Assembly: GCA_025363475.1 (NCBI GenBank)
Contig: JANYDS010000044.1
Span: 1-32,167, forward strand
Reading direction: 5' to 3'
DNA: 32,167 nt
From: Terriglobia bacterium
GTDB taxonomy: Bacteria > Acidobacteriota > Terriglobia > Bryobacterales > Bryobacteraceae
Both the position numbers and the translations under genes were made by a program. This document shows positions 17,884 to 25,577 of the stretch, in pieces. Within the stretch, counting starts at the first letter, position 1. Each line of letters opens with the position of its first letter. Under the pieces are notes generated by a model, which searched no databases, had not been told where the DNA came from, and saw only the letters and a list, made by a program, of their open reading frames with translations.

Positions 17884-18132
17884 ATGGTGCGCACAACGGT
17901 ACGACTGAACGAAGCCCTGCTCGATGAAACCAAAGCTATCGCCCGGCAGCGAAAAACTACGTTAACCGCGCTGATTGAAGACGGCCTGCGACTTTCCCTC
18001 GCGGCAGACCATGCACTGCAAAACCGGCGGAGAGTCGTGTTGCCCGTAGCCTCTCAGTCAGGTGACACATTTCCAGGAATCGACCTCAAGGACAGTGCCG
18101 GCTTGCTCAAAATAATGGAAGGACGTCGCTGA
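17884..18132 (+). CDS. vapB: VapB-type antitoxin, apparently intact, toxin partner ruined
   Basis: The 82-residue protein starts MVRTTVRLNEALLDETKAIA and continues KTTLTALIEDGLRLSLA, a ribbon-helix-helix DNA-binding domain typical of VapB-like antitoxins. The C-terminal part (VVLPVASQSGDTFPGIDL and SAGLLKIMEG) looks like the toxin-wrapping tail, so the gene appears full length. The reading frame ends 5 to 10 bases before the expected vapC, but only scraps of that toxin remain. It follows the Fe-S oxidoreductase by 28 bp on the same strand. It may persist as a free antitoxin or as a simple repressor. Confidence 0.82.
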   Translation: MVRTTVRLNEALLDETKAIARQRKTTLTALIEDGLRLSLAADHALQNRRRVVLPVASQSGDTFPGIDLKDSAGLLKIMEGRR

Positions 18133-18297
18133 GGGGTTAATCCTTCCCGACGTAAGTGTTTTGCTGCAACGCGTTTCGCCGGGATGCCTCTGAACACGCT
18201 GCTCACAGCGCTGGCAATTGAACACGGTTGTGGATGGATTACGGGGGATCGGGATTCCCGAAAATTTCCCGGCCTGCGATGGCGCGGAATCGAATAG
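18133..18297 (+). pseudogene. vapC: VapC PIN-domain toxin, internally deleted and frameshifted
   Basis: Just after the antitoxin stop one frame reads LILPDVSVLL (18137-18166), the PIN-domain N-terminus with its first catalytic Asp. A few residues later (SPGCL) it meets TGA at 18191. A different frame then reads NTLLTALAIEHGCGWITGD and RDSRKFPGLRWRGIE to TAG at 18297, the recognisable VapC C-terminus with its last acidic residues. About 53 codons remain where a VapC has about 130 to 140, so roughly 80 codons, including the central acidic residues, are gone. An active ribonuclease is ruled out. Confidence 0.78.
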
Positions 18298-18298
18298 C

Positions 18299-18326
18299 GC
18301 GGACGGCCCAAAATCAAACCGTCCGC
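18299..18326. terminator. hairpin between convergent vapC remnant and DinB gene
   Basis: GCGGACGG (18299-18306) pairs perfectly with CCGTCCGC (18319-18326) around a 12-base loop. It lies 14 bases past the stop of the minus-strand DinB gene and just after the vapC remnant. There is no T run on either side, so it may end transcription weakly or only protect the 3' end. Confidence 0.45.
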
Positions 18327-18340
18327 CACACAACGAAAAA

Positions 18341-18895
18341 CTAACCCTTAGCCTGAGCAGCAGCGGTCATAGCTGCAATATTCGCCTGCATCGCACGAGT
18401 CAAGGGCGGTACCGCCCCAAGCAAACGCTGAATCAGCATCAACTGGCCGCGATGATGCATCTCATGTTCCTTCGCACTCAGCAGCATTTCAAAACGAGTC
18501 TTGGTCCGCGGCATCATGTGCGGCGGGTAAGTAACGATCTCAGCCAGAAAATCATCTGACAGCCCTTCCAGCCATGACGCAAAACCCTCGCCTGAATCCT
18601 TCAACAGCGCAATAATGTCCGCCTTCATCCGCGGCTTTCCTTCCTCCGCTGCAATCGCCTGCATGACACCGAAAAAATCAAAAGTCGCCAGATCGCTCAC
18701 ATGCTGCACTTTATGGATCTGTTCCGGTATCCCGGTAACGCACGCCATATGCGTCAGCAACTGCGCCACAGTCCGGGTGCCCTCAGCCGGGCTGTACCCG
18801 TAGTTCTCTTCAGCAATCTCTTCCGCGATCACCAGGGTGTTCTTCCGCACTGTGCGGAAAGCCCCTGCCAATGAATGTGCTCCGTAATGATTCAT
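18341..18895 (-). CDS. DinB-family protein (cytoplasmic)
   Basis: The 184-residue protein has the four-helix DinB/YfiT-like layout. It shows the metal-binding histidines in QLLTHMACV (about residue 49) and KEHEMHHRGQLMLIQRLLG (about 142-160). Family members are metal-binding and include thiol transferases and metal-dependent hydrolases, but most have no known reaction. There is no signal peptide, unlike the second DinB protein at 27738. It starts 10 bp after the stop of the adenosine-deaminase-family gene on the same strand, so the two are probably co-transcribed. Confidence 0.88.
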   Translation of the reverse strand: MNHYGAHSLAGAFRTVRKNTLVIAEEIAEENYGYSPAEGTRTVAQLLTHMACVTGIPEQIHKVQHVSDLATFDFFGVMQAIAAEEGKPRMKADIIALLKDSGEGFASWLEGLSDDFLAEIVTYPPHMMPRTKTRFEMLLSAKEHEMHHRGQLMLIQRLLGAVPPLTRAMQANIAAMTAAAQAKG

Positions 18896-18905
18896 AGATC
18901 TGATT

Positions 18906-19814
18906 TTACCGCACGAAGCGAAAACGGCGCGCGTTGAGTTCTACTGTTTCGAGGTCCGCGTCGCTAAATCCGAACAGACTCCGTGCGATCGCATGCTCAT
19001 CCGCGAGGCCCGATTCAAAAATACCCGGATCATCCGTATTCAGCGTGATCAGTACGCCCGCATCGAACAAACGCCGCGCTGGATGCTGCTCAAGCGAGGC
19101 CACCGCCCCGGTGCGCACATTACTCGAAATACAAACCTCCAGCGGAATCTGTTCCTCGCGCAGACGGCGAACCAACTCCGGGTCGTCGATAGCCCGAATG
19201 CCGTGTCCAATTCGTTCGGCCCCGATCGCCAGCGCCGCCCGGATGGAATCAGGGCCATCCGTTTCCCCTGCATGCGCTGTGAGATGCAGGCCCGCATCGC
19301 GAGCATACCTGTACGCGTCCCCAAACAGGTGAGCGGGCCCAGCAACCTCATCGCCGCCCACGCCAAATGAAATGGCACCGTCATCCACATAATCCGCGGC
19401 CACCCGCGCCACCTGCATCACATGATCAGGTCCGAACTGACGGATCGCATCCAGATTCCACCAAACCTCAACCGGCGATTTTTCAAACGTTTCCCGTTGC
19501 GCTTCCCGGATTGCGCGCCAAACCTCATCAAACTCAAACTCGCGCCAGAGGACTACTCCGGCCGATAGTGTCACCTCTGCGTAGCTGACTCCCTGTTCCG
19601 CCAGCGCCTGCATCATACGGCGCGTAACCAGACCGTAATCGTCCGGACCCCGCAGCCGCTGCGCTACAAACTTAAAACACTGAATAAATCCGGCAAAATT
19701 GTCGAACGCCCACGCCGCGTCAACTTCTGCGCGAGTGAGCGATGGGTCAAGCATCATCACTGTCTCGCGGTCGATCGTCCCTTCCAGATGCAGGTGGAGT
19801 TCAGTCAACGCCAT
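18906..19814 (-). CDS. adenosine deaminase family protein
   Basis: The 302-residue TIM-barrel metalloenzyme has [12 protein letters not shown] at the N-terminus (zinc ligands His 7 and His 9), [14 protein letters not shown] (third His and catalytic Glu), ERIGHGIRA and [12 protein letters not shown] (metal-binding Asp pair). All catalytic residues of the family are present. The substrate could be adenosine, another purine nucleoside or 6-amino-6-deoxyfutalosine of menaquinone synthesis; sequence alone does not decide, and no futalosine genes are nearby. The open frame continues upstream to 19916, but this overlaps glgB and lacks family-like sequence, so I start at ATG 19814. It is divergent from glgB, with only 15 bp between starts. 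Confidence 0.87.
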   Translation of the reverse strand: MALTELHLHLEGTIDRETVMMLDPSLTRAEVDAAWAFDNFAGFIQCFKFVAQRLRGPDDYGLVTRRMMQALAEQGVSYAEVTLSAGVVLWREFEFDEVWRAIREAQRETFEKSPVEVWWNLDAIRQFGPDHVMQVARVAADYVDDGAISFGVGGDEVAGPAHLFGDAYRYARDAGLHLTAHAGETDGPDSIRAALAIGAERIGHGIRAIDDPELVRRLREEQIPLEVCISSNVRTGAVASLEQHPARRLFDAGVLITLNTDDPGIFESGLADEHAIARSLFGFSDADLETVELNARRFRFVR

Positions 19815-19829
19815 ATACTTGAAGTTCTC

Positions 19830-22022
19830 ATGAGCGCAATGAAAATGGAAGCCGCCGGGATGGAAGCCATTGTTCATGGCTATCACGGAGACTCTTTTGG
19901 CGTGCTCGGTCCACACGCCACCGCAACCGGCAAAGGCAAACGAAGCTGGGAAATCCGGGTGTTTCTGCCCCAGGCGCGGGCAGTCAGCGTGGTCGACGGG
20001 GACGCAATTTTACCCATGATCAAGCTGCACGCTGAAGGTTTTTTCATCCTCGAAACCAAAACCGCACCAGCAGCCTATCGCCTGCGCCTGGAAACCCACG
20101 AGGGCCTCGCCCTGGAACAGGAAGACCCCTACCGCTTCCCGCCGGTCATGACTGAGTTCGACCTGCACCTGCACGGCGAAGGCACCCTGCATGAAGCGTG
20201 GCACTCCTACGGCGCGCACGTCACCAGCATCGAAGGGGTGGAGGGCGTTCGTTTCGCGGTATGGGCACCGAACGCCGAGTGCGTCTCAGTCGCCGGTGAT
20301 TTCAACCAGTGGGAAGCACGGCGCAATCCCATGCGCCTGCGCTCGGCCGGCGTCTGGGAAATTTTCCTCCCCGGGGTGAAACCAGGCGACAGCTACAAAT
20401 ATCTGGTCCGCTCCAAAGTCATGGGTTATCAGCAACTCAAATCTGACCCTTATTCTTTCCAGAGCGAAGTGCCGCCCCGCTCCGCGTCAGTGGTTTGCGA
20501 CCTCGACAGTTACGAATGGCATGACTCCGCCTGGCTGCAATCCCGTGGTGAACGAAACTGGCTGCGCGAACCGCTCTCAATTTACGAATTGCACCTTGAA
20601 TCCTGGATGCGCGGGCCGGATGGTAACGTACTCACCTACTCCGAATTCGCCGTTCGCGTAGTCGGTTACGTCAAACAGATGGGTTACACCCACATCGAAC
20701 TGATGCCGGTGCAGGAACATCCTTTTTCCGGTTCCTGGGGCTACCAGGTAACAGGCTATTTCGCGCCCACTTCCCGTTTCGGTTCCCCACAGCAGTTCAT
20801 GCATTTCATCGACGCCTGCCACGCTGCCGGCATCGGTGTGATCCTCGACTGGGTACCGGCTCACTTCCCGAAAGACGCCCACGGGCTGGCCTTTTTCGAC
20901 GGTACGAAGCTTTACGAACACGAAGATCCGCGCCAGGGCGAGCACCTTGACTGGGGCACACTCATCTTCAATTTCGGACGAAACGAAGTGCGGGAATTTC
21001 TAATCTCCAGCGCGCTTTTCTGGCTCAAGCGATATCACATCGATGGTTTGCGCGTGGACGCCGTTGCTTCCATGCTCTACCGCGATTATTCCCGCAAAGC
21101 AGGCGAATGGGTCCCCAACCGTTTTGGTGGCCGGGAAAATCTGGAAGCCATATCTTTTCTGCGCCGCTTCAACGAACTGGTGCATGAAGTACCTGGCGCC
21201 ATTACGATTGCCGAGGAGTCAACATCGTTCCCTGGAGTCTCCCGTCCGGTTTATGCGGGCGGTTTGGGCTTTACGATGAAGTGGAATATGGGCTGGATGC
21301 ACGATATGCTGCACTACTTTGGCACCGATCCCGTCCACCGCAAGTACGCCCACAACAACATCACCTTCAGCATGTTGTACGCATTTACTGAAAATTTTGT
21401 CCTGCCCGTTTCGCATGACGAAGTAGTCCACGGCAAGCGCTCCCTGCTCGCGAAGATGCCCGGGGACGAATGGCAGAAATTCGCCAACGTACGCGCTTTC
21501 CTCGCCTACATGTACGCGCACCCCGGCAAAAAACTCTTGTTTATGGGGGCAGATATCGGCGACTACCGCGAGTGGAACCACGATGGCAGCGTCCCGTGGG
21601 AGATTCTGCAGGCCCCCATGCACGCCGGTCTGCAGCGGTGCGTGCAGGCGTTGAACAGGTTGTACCGCGAACAGCCCGCGCTTTACGAAGTGGATTTCGA
21701 ACACACAGGGTTTGAGTGGATCGATATTTCAGACGTGGATCAATCCGTCATTTCATTTCTGCGCCGGGGGGCAAACCCATCCAACTACATGATCTTCGTC
21801 TGTAATTTCACACCGGTTCCGCGAAGCTCATATGCAGTCGGCGTGCCCGAGGGTGGTTTCTACGAAGAAGTATTGAACACGGATGCCGGGGAATTCGGCG
21901 GGAGTAATGCAGGCAACCTCGGCAGCGTAACCGCCGTGAACGGCACCACACATGAGCGCCCGTTCACACTCTCTATCGTGCTGCCACCGCTCGCGGTAGT
22001 GGCCTTCCGGCGTCGCCCCTAA
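19830..22022 (+). CDS. glgB: 1,4-alpha-glucan branching enzyme
   Basis: It introduces alpha-1,6 branches into glycogen (GH13). The 730-residue protein has the usual two N-terminal beta domains: an N1 domain ([20 protein letters not shown]) and a CBM48 domain ([20 protein letters not shown]). The catalytic barrel carries [13 protein letters not shown] (nucleophile Asp about 409), [13 protein letters not shown] (acid Glu about 461) and [15 protein letters not shown] (Asp about 529), close to D405, E458 and D526 of E. coli GlgB. The end reads [12 protein letters not shown] start at ATG 19830, with GAAG five bases upstream, rather than at upstream in-frame codons inside the divergent deaminase gene. 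No glgA or glgC is in view, so it stands apart from a glycogen operon here. Confidence 0.96.
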   Translation: MSAMKMEAAGMEAIVHGYHGDSFGVLGPHATATGKGKRSWEIRVFLPQARAVSVVDGDAILPMIKLHAEGFFILETKTAPAAYRLRLETHEGLALEQEDPYRFPPVMTEFDLHLHGEGTLHEAWHSYGAHVTSIEGVEGVRFAVWAPNAECVSVAGDFNQWEARRNPMRLRSAGVWEIFLPGVKPGDSYKYLVRSKVMGYQQLKSDPYSFQSEVPPRSASVVCDLDSYEWHDSAWLQSRGERNWLREPLSIYELHLESWMRGPDGNVLTYSEFAVRVVGYVKQMGYTHIELMPVQEHPFSGSWGYQVTGYFAPTSRFGSPQQFMHFIDACHAAGIGVILDWVPAHFPKDAHGLAFFDGTKLYEHEDPRQGEHLDWGTLIFNFGRNEVREFLISSALFWLKRYHIDGLRVDAVASMLYRDYSRKAGEWVPNRFGGRENLEAISFLRRFNELVHEVPGAITIAEESTSFPGVSRPVYAGGLGFTMKWNMGWMHDMLHYFGTDPVHRKYAHNNITFSMLYAFTENFVLPVSHDEVVHGKRSLLAKMPGDEWQKFANVRAFLAYMYAHPGKKLLFMGADIGDYREWNHDGSVPWEILQAPMHAGLQRCVQALNRLYREQPALYEVDFEHTGFEWIDISDVDQSVISFLRRGANPSNYMIFVCNFTPVPRSSYAVGVPEGGFYEEVLNTDAGEFGGSNAGNLGSVTAVNGTTHERPFTLSIVLPPLAVVAFRRRP

Positions 22023-22030
22023 GGCAGGCG

Positions 22031-23080
22031 CTATTTCGCCGGATAGGCAAGCGCGCCCGCCATCAATCCAACGCCAAGCAGCAGGAAGAGCAACATCAGC
22101 ATGACGTAATAGCTGACTTTGCTGTCTGCCGCACTCATTTCTTTCCAGTACGCGACGCCCCAAACCGTCGCCAGAACCACACTGCCCTGCGTTAGAGCAT
22201 ATGTCAGGCCAGCAGGAATGACACCCCGACCGTCCGCCCGCGCCACCGCGAAACTCGCCAGTGCGCCCAAATACCAGATAGCGCCGCCAGCGATGCCGTT
22301 TACATGAAATTTGCTCTTCGCACGGAAATATTCCACCAAATCGACAGGCTTGCCCTCCACGGGCAGGTTCATGAAGAAAAGATTGAAAAGAAACGTGGAA
22401 AAAACAACGCCGACAGCAAAAATCACACCCAGGGAATACGGTCCAAGGCCGATTTCAGAATCGCTTCCCAGTTGAATCAGCTGCGGGAACGACCCCAGAA
22501 AAAGGCCCGCCACCAAAGCCAGAACCGTCCCTTTCGAGCTGACGATTTTCTTCGTGGATCTCGTCTTGCCCGATTGAATCAATTCGAGCAACCGGGCCTT
22601 CGCGCTAATGCGGTAGGCGAGGACACTCACGAAGATGGCAATCAGAATTGCGACAGACCCGCCTATTCTGTAAACAACGCTGCCAGCCGGGCCGAGGAAA
22701 GTGCTCCAGATCGCGGCTACAATCAGAGAAAAACCAATTCCGACCGGAAATGCCAGAGATATACCCGCAACCGAAACTGCGGCCATCAGAAGCATGTTTC
22801 CCAGGTTAAAGACGAGGCCCGCTACGAATGCGAAAAGATCCTGACGTTTGCCCGCCAGAAGTGTATTGTCGATGAACGAAAAGCCGTCCCACCCGAAGCT
22901 GCCCAGGCTAAAGGCAAACACGAGCGCCGCAAGCAGGACACCAAGAGCGAAATCGAAGTAATAAAGCTCGAACCGCCACTTCGGGCCCGCTTTTTTAAAG
23001 GTATTTGCCCATGAGCCCCAACAAATCAATGTGAGGACTAGCAGGAGCAAAGATGCGATATAACTGCCAGGTAATATCAT
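22031..23080 (-). CDS. DMT-type membrane transporter, ureide-permease-like
   Basis: The 349-residue protein has about ten hydrophobic helices and almost no soluble domain, the layout of the drug/metabolite transporter superfamily. LICWGSWANTFKKAGPKWRF and ELYYFDFALGVLLAALVFA at the N-terminus resemble the ureide permease/GRP sugar-transporter branch as I remember it. A charged central loop (SAKARLLELIQSGKTRSTKK) divides the two halves. The transported substrate is unknown; sugars or nucleobase-derived compounds are known for relatives. It starts 12 bp after the ArnT-like gene on the same strand, probably as the third gene of an operon, and ends 8 bp from convergent glgB. Confidence 0.78.
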   Translation of the reverse strand: MILPGSYIASLLLLVLTLICWGSWANTFKKAGPKWRFELYYFDFALGVLLAALVFAFSLGSFGWDGFSFIDNTLLAGKRQDLFAFVAGLVFNLGNMLLMAAVSVAGISLAFPVGIGFSLIVAAIWSTFLGPAGSVVYRIGGSVAILIAIFVSVLAYRISAKARLLELIQSGKTRSTKKIVSSKGTVLALVAGLFLGSFPQLIQLGSDSEIGLGPYSLGVIFAVGVVFSTFLFNLFFMNLPVEGKPVDLVEYFRAKSKFHVNGIAGGAIWYLGALASFAVARADGRGVIPAGLTYALTQGSVVLATVWGVAYWKEMSAADSKVSYYVMLMLLFLLLGVGLMAGALAYPAK

Positions 23081-23092
23081 TCGGAGTCTTAG

Positions 23093-24484
23093 TTACCGTA
23101 CAACGCGTATCGGGTCGCGGTCAAGGGTCAGACAATTCGGTAGTTCCATACCGGCATAGTAAGAGAGGCCATAAGCGATGGCGCGGGCCCGGTTTTCCGC
23201 GCAGGCCGGGTGTTCACGTAACCACACCGGACGGGCCGACGCCGCCTGATCCAGTGCGGGGAAACTGTTGATTTGAAAACACATAAAAATAATCCCAGCC
23301 ATCGCCATAACAATCGCCGGTGCCAGCCTCCGGGCATACACAGCTAAACCGCAACCCAGTAATCCACTCAGAACCAGCGCTACCGTCACCTGCGACCACG
23401 GAATATTGGCGGCGCGAAGCCCGTGAGCCAGAGCGACAGGAAGAATCTGAGCGATGACCGGCAGCAGCCCAAGAAGTGTGACCGGACCAACCATCGCCAG
23501 TCCGGGGCGCGCCACCCGGCTCAGCCCTGTTGCCATCAGAATGCACACAACCGGCGTAAGCGGCAGCACATAGCTGGGCAGCTTGTTTACAGATGCGGAG
23601 AAAAACAAAAACCCAAATACAACCACAGCCAACAGCGCGCGGATCCGGGGATCAGCCTTGTCGCCGCGCACGACGAAAAGCAAAGGGAACCAGGGGAAAA
23701 GCAGCAGCATCATCGACGGAATGTAGAACCACCAGGGCTGAACATGTTGCAATGCGGAGGAGCTGAACCGGCCCAGTTGGTGCTCCAGAAAGAAAATTTT
23801 CAAAAATTCAGGTCCGTTCGCGGCGGCACAAAGAACATACCAGGGCAGCGCGCATACGGCAAACGCAAGAAGCGGCAGGGGTCGAACCCAGTCCCTCGCC
23901 CGCCTCCAGCCCACAGCGCATACCGGAGTGAAGAGTACCAGAGGCACCAGTCCCTTGGCCAACACGGCGAGACCGAGGCAGCCGGCGGCAGCTGTCAGTG
24001 TTGTTCGTTCACCACGCGCCAGCCATGGGAGCGACAGCAACACAGCAGCAGCGAAAAACGCCGAAAGCGGCAAATCGGTTACTGCGACATGGCTGTAAGC
24101 CAGCCAGCCACCGCTGGTGGCCAGCATCGCGGTCGCGTATGTTGCAATCCGCGCATTCCATTCGATTCGCAACCGCCACCAAAAGAAAGCAAGAAAGCCT
24201 ACACTCAGCAGCGCAACCGGCAGCCGAGGGGCAAGATCCGGCCCCAGTTCCAGCCGGTAACCGCCAGCTGTCATCCAGTAAAGAAGCGCTGGCTTCTCAA
24301 ACCACGCCCGACCCCAAAGTCGCGGAGTAATCCAGTCACCGGATTGCGCCATCGCACGGCCGATCGCAGCGTATCGCGGCTCATCCGGACCCACAAGGCC
24401 CATTGTTGTGAGCTGCCCCAAATACAATGCGGCAGTTAAGGCACAGGCGCACAATATCCCTGCGCGACGGATGACAGACGACAT
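23093..24484 (-). CDS. ArnT/PMT-like membrane glycosyltransferase
   Basis: The 463-residue integral membrane protein belongs to the dolichyl-phosphate-mannose/4-amino-4-deoxyarabinose transferase type (GT-C fold). The first extracytoplasmic loop contains the acidic catalytic motif GLVGPDEPRYAAIGRAM and then WITPRLWGRAWFEKPALLYW, both typical. About eleven hydrophobic helices follow, with VNKLPSYVLPLTPVVCIL in the region usual for this family. It would transfer a sugar from a polyprenyl-phosphate carrier to lipid or protein at the periplasmic face; the acceptor is unknown. I start at ATG 24484, 4 bp after the upstream small membrane gene, rather than at an in-frame upstream codon at 24538 that overlaps it. 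Confidence 0.85.
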   Translation of the reverse strand: MSSVIRRAGILCACALTAALYLGQLTTMGLVGPDEPRYAAIGRAMAQSGDWITPRLWGRAWFEKPALLYWMTAGGYRLELGPDLAPRLPVALLSVGFLAFFWWRLRIEWNARIATYATAMLATSGGWLAYSHVAVTDLPLSAFFAAAVLLSLPWLARGERTTLTAAAGCLGLAVLAKGLVPLVLFTPVCAVGWRRARDWVRPLPLLAFAVCALPWYVLCAAANGPEFLKIFFLEHQLGRFSSSALQHVQPWWFYIPSMMLLLFPWFPLLFVVRGDKADPRIRALLAVVVFGFLFFSASVNKLPSYVLPLTPVVCILMATGLSRVARPGLAMVGPVTLLGLLPVIAQILPVALAHGLRAANIPWSQVTVALVLSGLLGCGLAVYARRLAPAIVMAMAGIIFMCFQINSFPALDQAASARPVWLREHPACAENRARAIAYGLSYYAGMELPNCLTLDRDPIRVVR

Positions 24485-24488
24485 GGGT

Positions 24489-24752
24489 TCAGCGGAAATT
24501 CGCAAACCAGTAAGGTACCCAGGCGGCCGCAAGAACAATGTCCGTCAGATAAGCCCGGCGGTTCGGAGCATCGCGAAAAGCATTCCATGCCGACCAGAGA
24601 CCGAATGCCCCGAACAAAAATATCGAGATCCGGAACCAGTTGTAGAATACCCGATACGTGCCTGCTGTCATGTGTCCGCCAGACCAGCGCATGATCATCA
24701 TGATGGCGAGGGTAATGCCGATAAGCGTCCGGAAAGTGACCCGCAGGTTCAT
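24489..24752 (-). CDS. small membrane protein, first gene of a three-gene operon
   Basis: The 87-residue protein has about three hydrophobic segments (TLIGITLAIMMIM, FRISIFLFGAFGLW, LTDIVLAAAWVPYWFA). I do not recognise the family. It lies 4 bp before the ArnT-like glycosyltransferase, so co-transcription is likely and a supporting role in the same pathway is possible. The ATG at 24752 is the only sensible start. Confidence 0.65.
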   Translation of the reverse strand: MNLRVTFRTLIGITLAIMMIMRWSGGHMTAGTYRVFYNWFRISIFLFGAFGLWSAWNAFRDAPNRRAYLTDIVLAAAWVPYWFANFR

Positions 24753-24768
24753 GCAGTTTACAGCTTAA

Positions 24769-24783
24769 CCTGTCCCGGACAGG
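24769..24783. repeat. palindrome upstream of the membrane operon
   Basis: CCTGTCC (24769-24775) and GGACAGG (24777-24783) are perfect 7 bp arms around one base. The palindrome sits 17 bp before the start of the small membrane gene, where an operator would lie. It could equally be a short hairpin in the leader. The surrounding gap to 24842 otherwise shows nothing. Confidence 0.35.
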
Positions 24784-24842
24784 GAAGGATCCGGGCCGAA
24801 TCCCGCCGGGCAGTTCCCGAATACCTTTGGAGGGACTTCGGA

Positions 24843-25261
24843 CTAACTCCAGGGATTGATGAGTCGCAGGCCGCCGCCTTCAAAATCACGAGTATTGCGG
24901 GTCGCCAAGTTGGCGCCATGAGACAACGCGATCGCGGCAATCAGGCCATCGAAAGCGCTCATTAGGGTGTCCGGCCTTTTTCCTTGCTGAGGAAATAACA
25001 GCAAAGGCAGGGGCAGCAGGCTCGTCAAACGCCAGAATCCGGCCTTCGAAATCGATGGCGAGCATTTTTTCCACTTGCTCCTCCAATTGCGTCCGGCCTC
25101 CGCCCGTTCGGCAAAGAATGCACACCATACAGCATCTCCGCCTGGGACACCGAGGTTGTATAAATCGTTTCCGCAGGTTGCGCCGCGAGCCAAGTCACAA
25201 CTGGCTCAAACGGCACAGGCTTCATCACTTCCGAAAGCAGGTTTGTGTCGAGCAGTGTCAT
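24843..25261 (-). pseudogene. FitB/VapC PIN-domain toxin with two frameshifts
   Basis: Three frames must be read in turn to recover the protein. From ATG 25261: MTLLDTNLLSEVMKPVPFEP through AEMLYGVHSLPNGR. From about 25095: RTQLEEQVEKMLAIDFEGRI through AFAVISSARKKAGHP. From about 24962: MSAFDGLIAAIALSHG through LATRNTRDFEGGGLRLINPW to the stop at 24843. Together they give a nearly full-length FitB-like toxin of about 138 residues with all PIN acidic residues (D in LLDTN, E in AEML, D in AFDG, D in TRD). The total of 419 bases is not a multiple of three. It overlaps the antitoxin by four bases (ATGA), as in a working operon. Two separate lesions make sequencing error less likely. Confidence 0.82.
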
Positions 25262-25503
25262 TCGAACGCCGGAGGCTCACGCACAGGGTGACGAGGATAC
25301 TCCGGAAGTTCCACTCCGCCCAAAGGTTCAAACCGTGCTCGAATCGATTCCACAAGGTTGCCAGGCCGCGCGCCGTCCGTCGCCAGGGTCGTCCGAAGTA
25401 TTTCTCGTGCTTCTTCTTCCATGGATCGGTTATTGTGCGCCGCACGGATTCGAAGTCGGCTCTTTACCGAATCTTCAAGGCGACGTATGGTGATATTTGC
25501 CAT
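25258..25503 (-). CDS. FitA/VapB-type ribbon-helix-helix antitoxin
   Basis: The 81-residue protein starts MANITIRRLEDSVKSRLRIR and continues NNRSMEEEAREILRTTLA, the ribbon-helix-helix domain of FitA-like antitoxins. The C-terminal tail (LVESIRARFEPLGGVELPEY and PAFE) is the expected toxin-binding part. It appears intact, but its toxin partner, overlapping by four bases, is frameshifted twice. It probably still represses its own promoter through the inverted repeat just upstream. Confidence 0.86.
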   Translation of the reverse strand: MANITIRRLEDSVKSRLRIRAAHNNRSMEEEAREILRTTLATDGARPGNLVESIRARFEPLGGVELPEYPRHPVREPPAFE

Positions 25504-25511
25504 GCAATCAA

Positions 25512-25534
25512 TGATAGCAATGAAATCACTATCA
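25512..25534. promoter_or_regulatory. inverted repeat operator for the fitAB-type module
   Basis: TGATAG (25512-25517) and CTATCA (25529-25534) are perfect inverted arms 11 bases apart, just upstream of the antitoxin start at 25503. On the minus strand the left arm overlaps a possible -10 box TATCAT. This is where a FitA-like repressor would act. Confidence 0.5.
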
Positions 25535-25577
25535 GCTTGAATTCCGTCTCGTCGTAGAGTGTATAGAGGAGCACGTA

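Noticed and set aside
18906-19916. Longer deaminase reading starting at 19916
   Set aside because: It would overlap the glgB coding region, and the added residues come before the usual family start ([12 protein letters not shown]).
23423-24439. Plus-strand open frame of 338 residues
   Set aside because: It is the antisense of the ArnT-like gene; the Gln/Arg/His-rich composition is typical of the reverse of a hydrophobic coding region.
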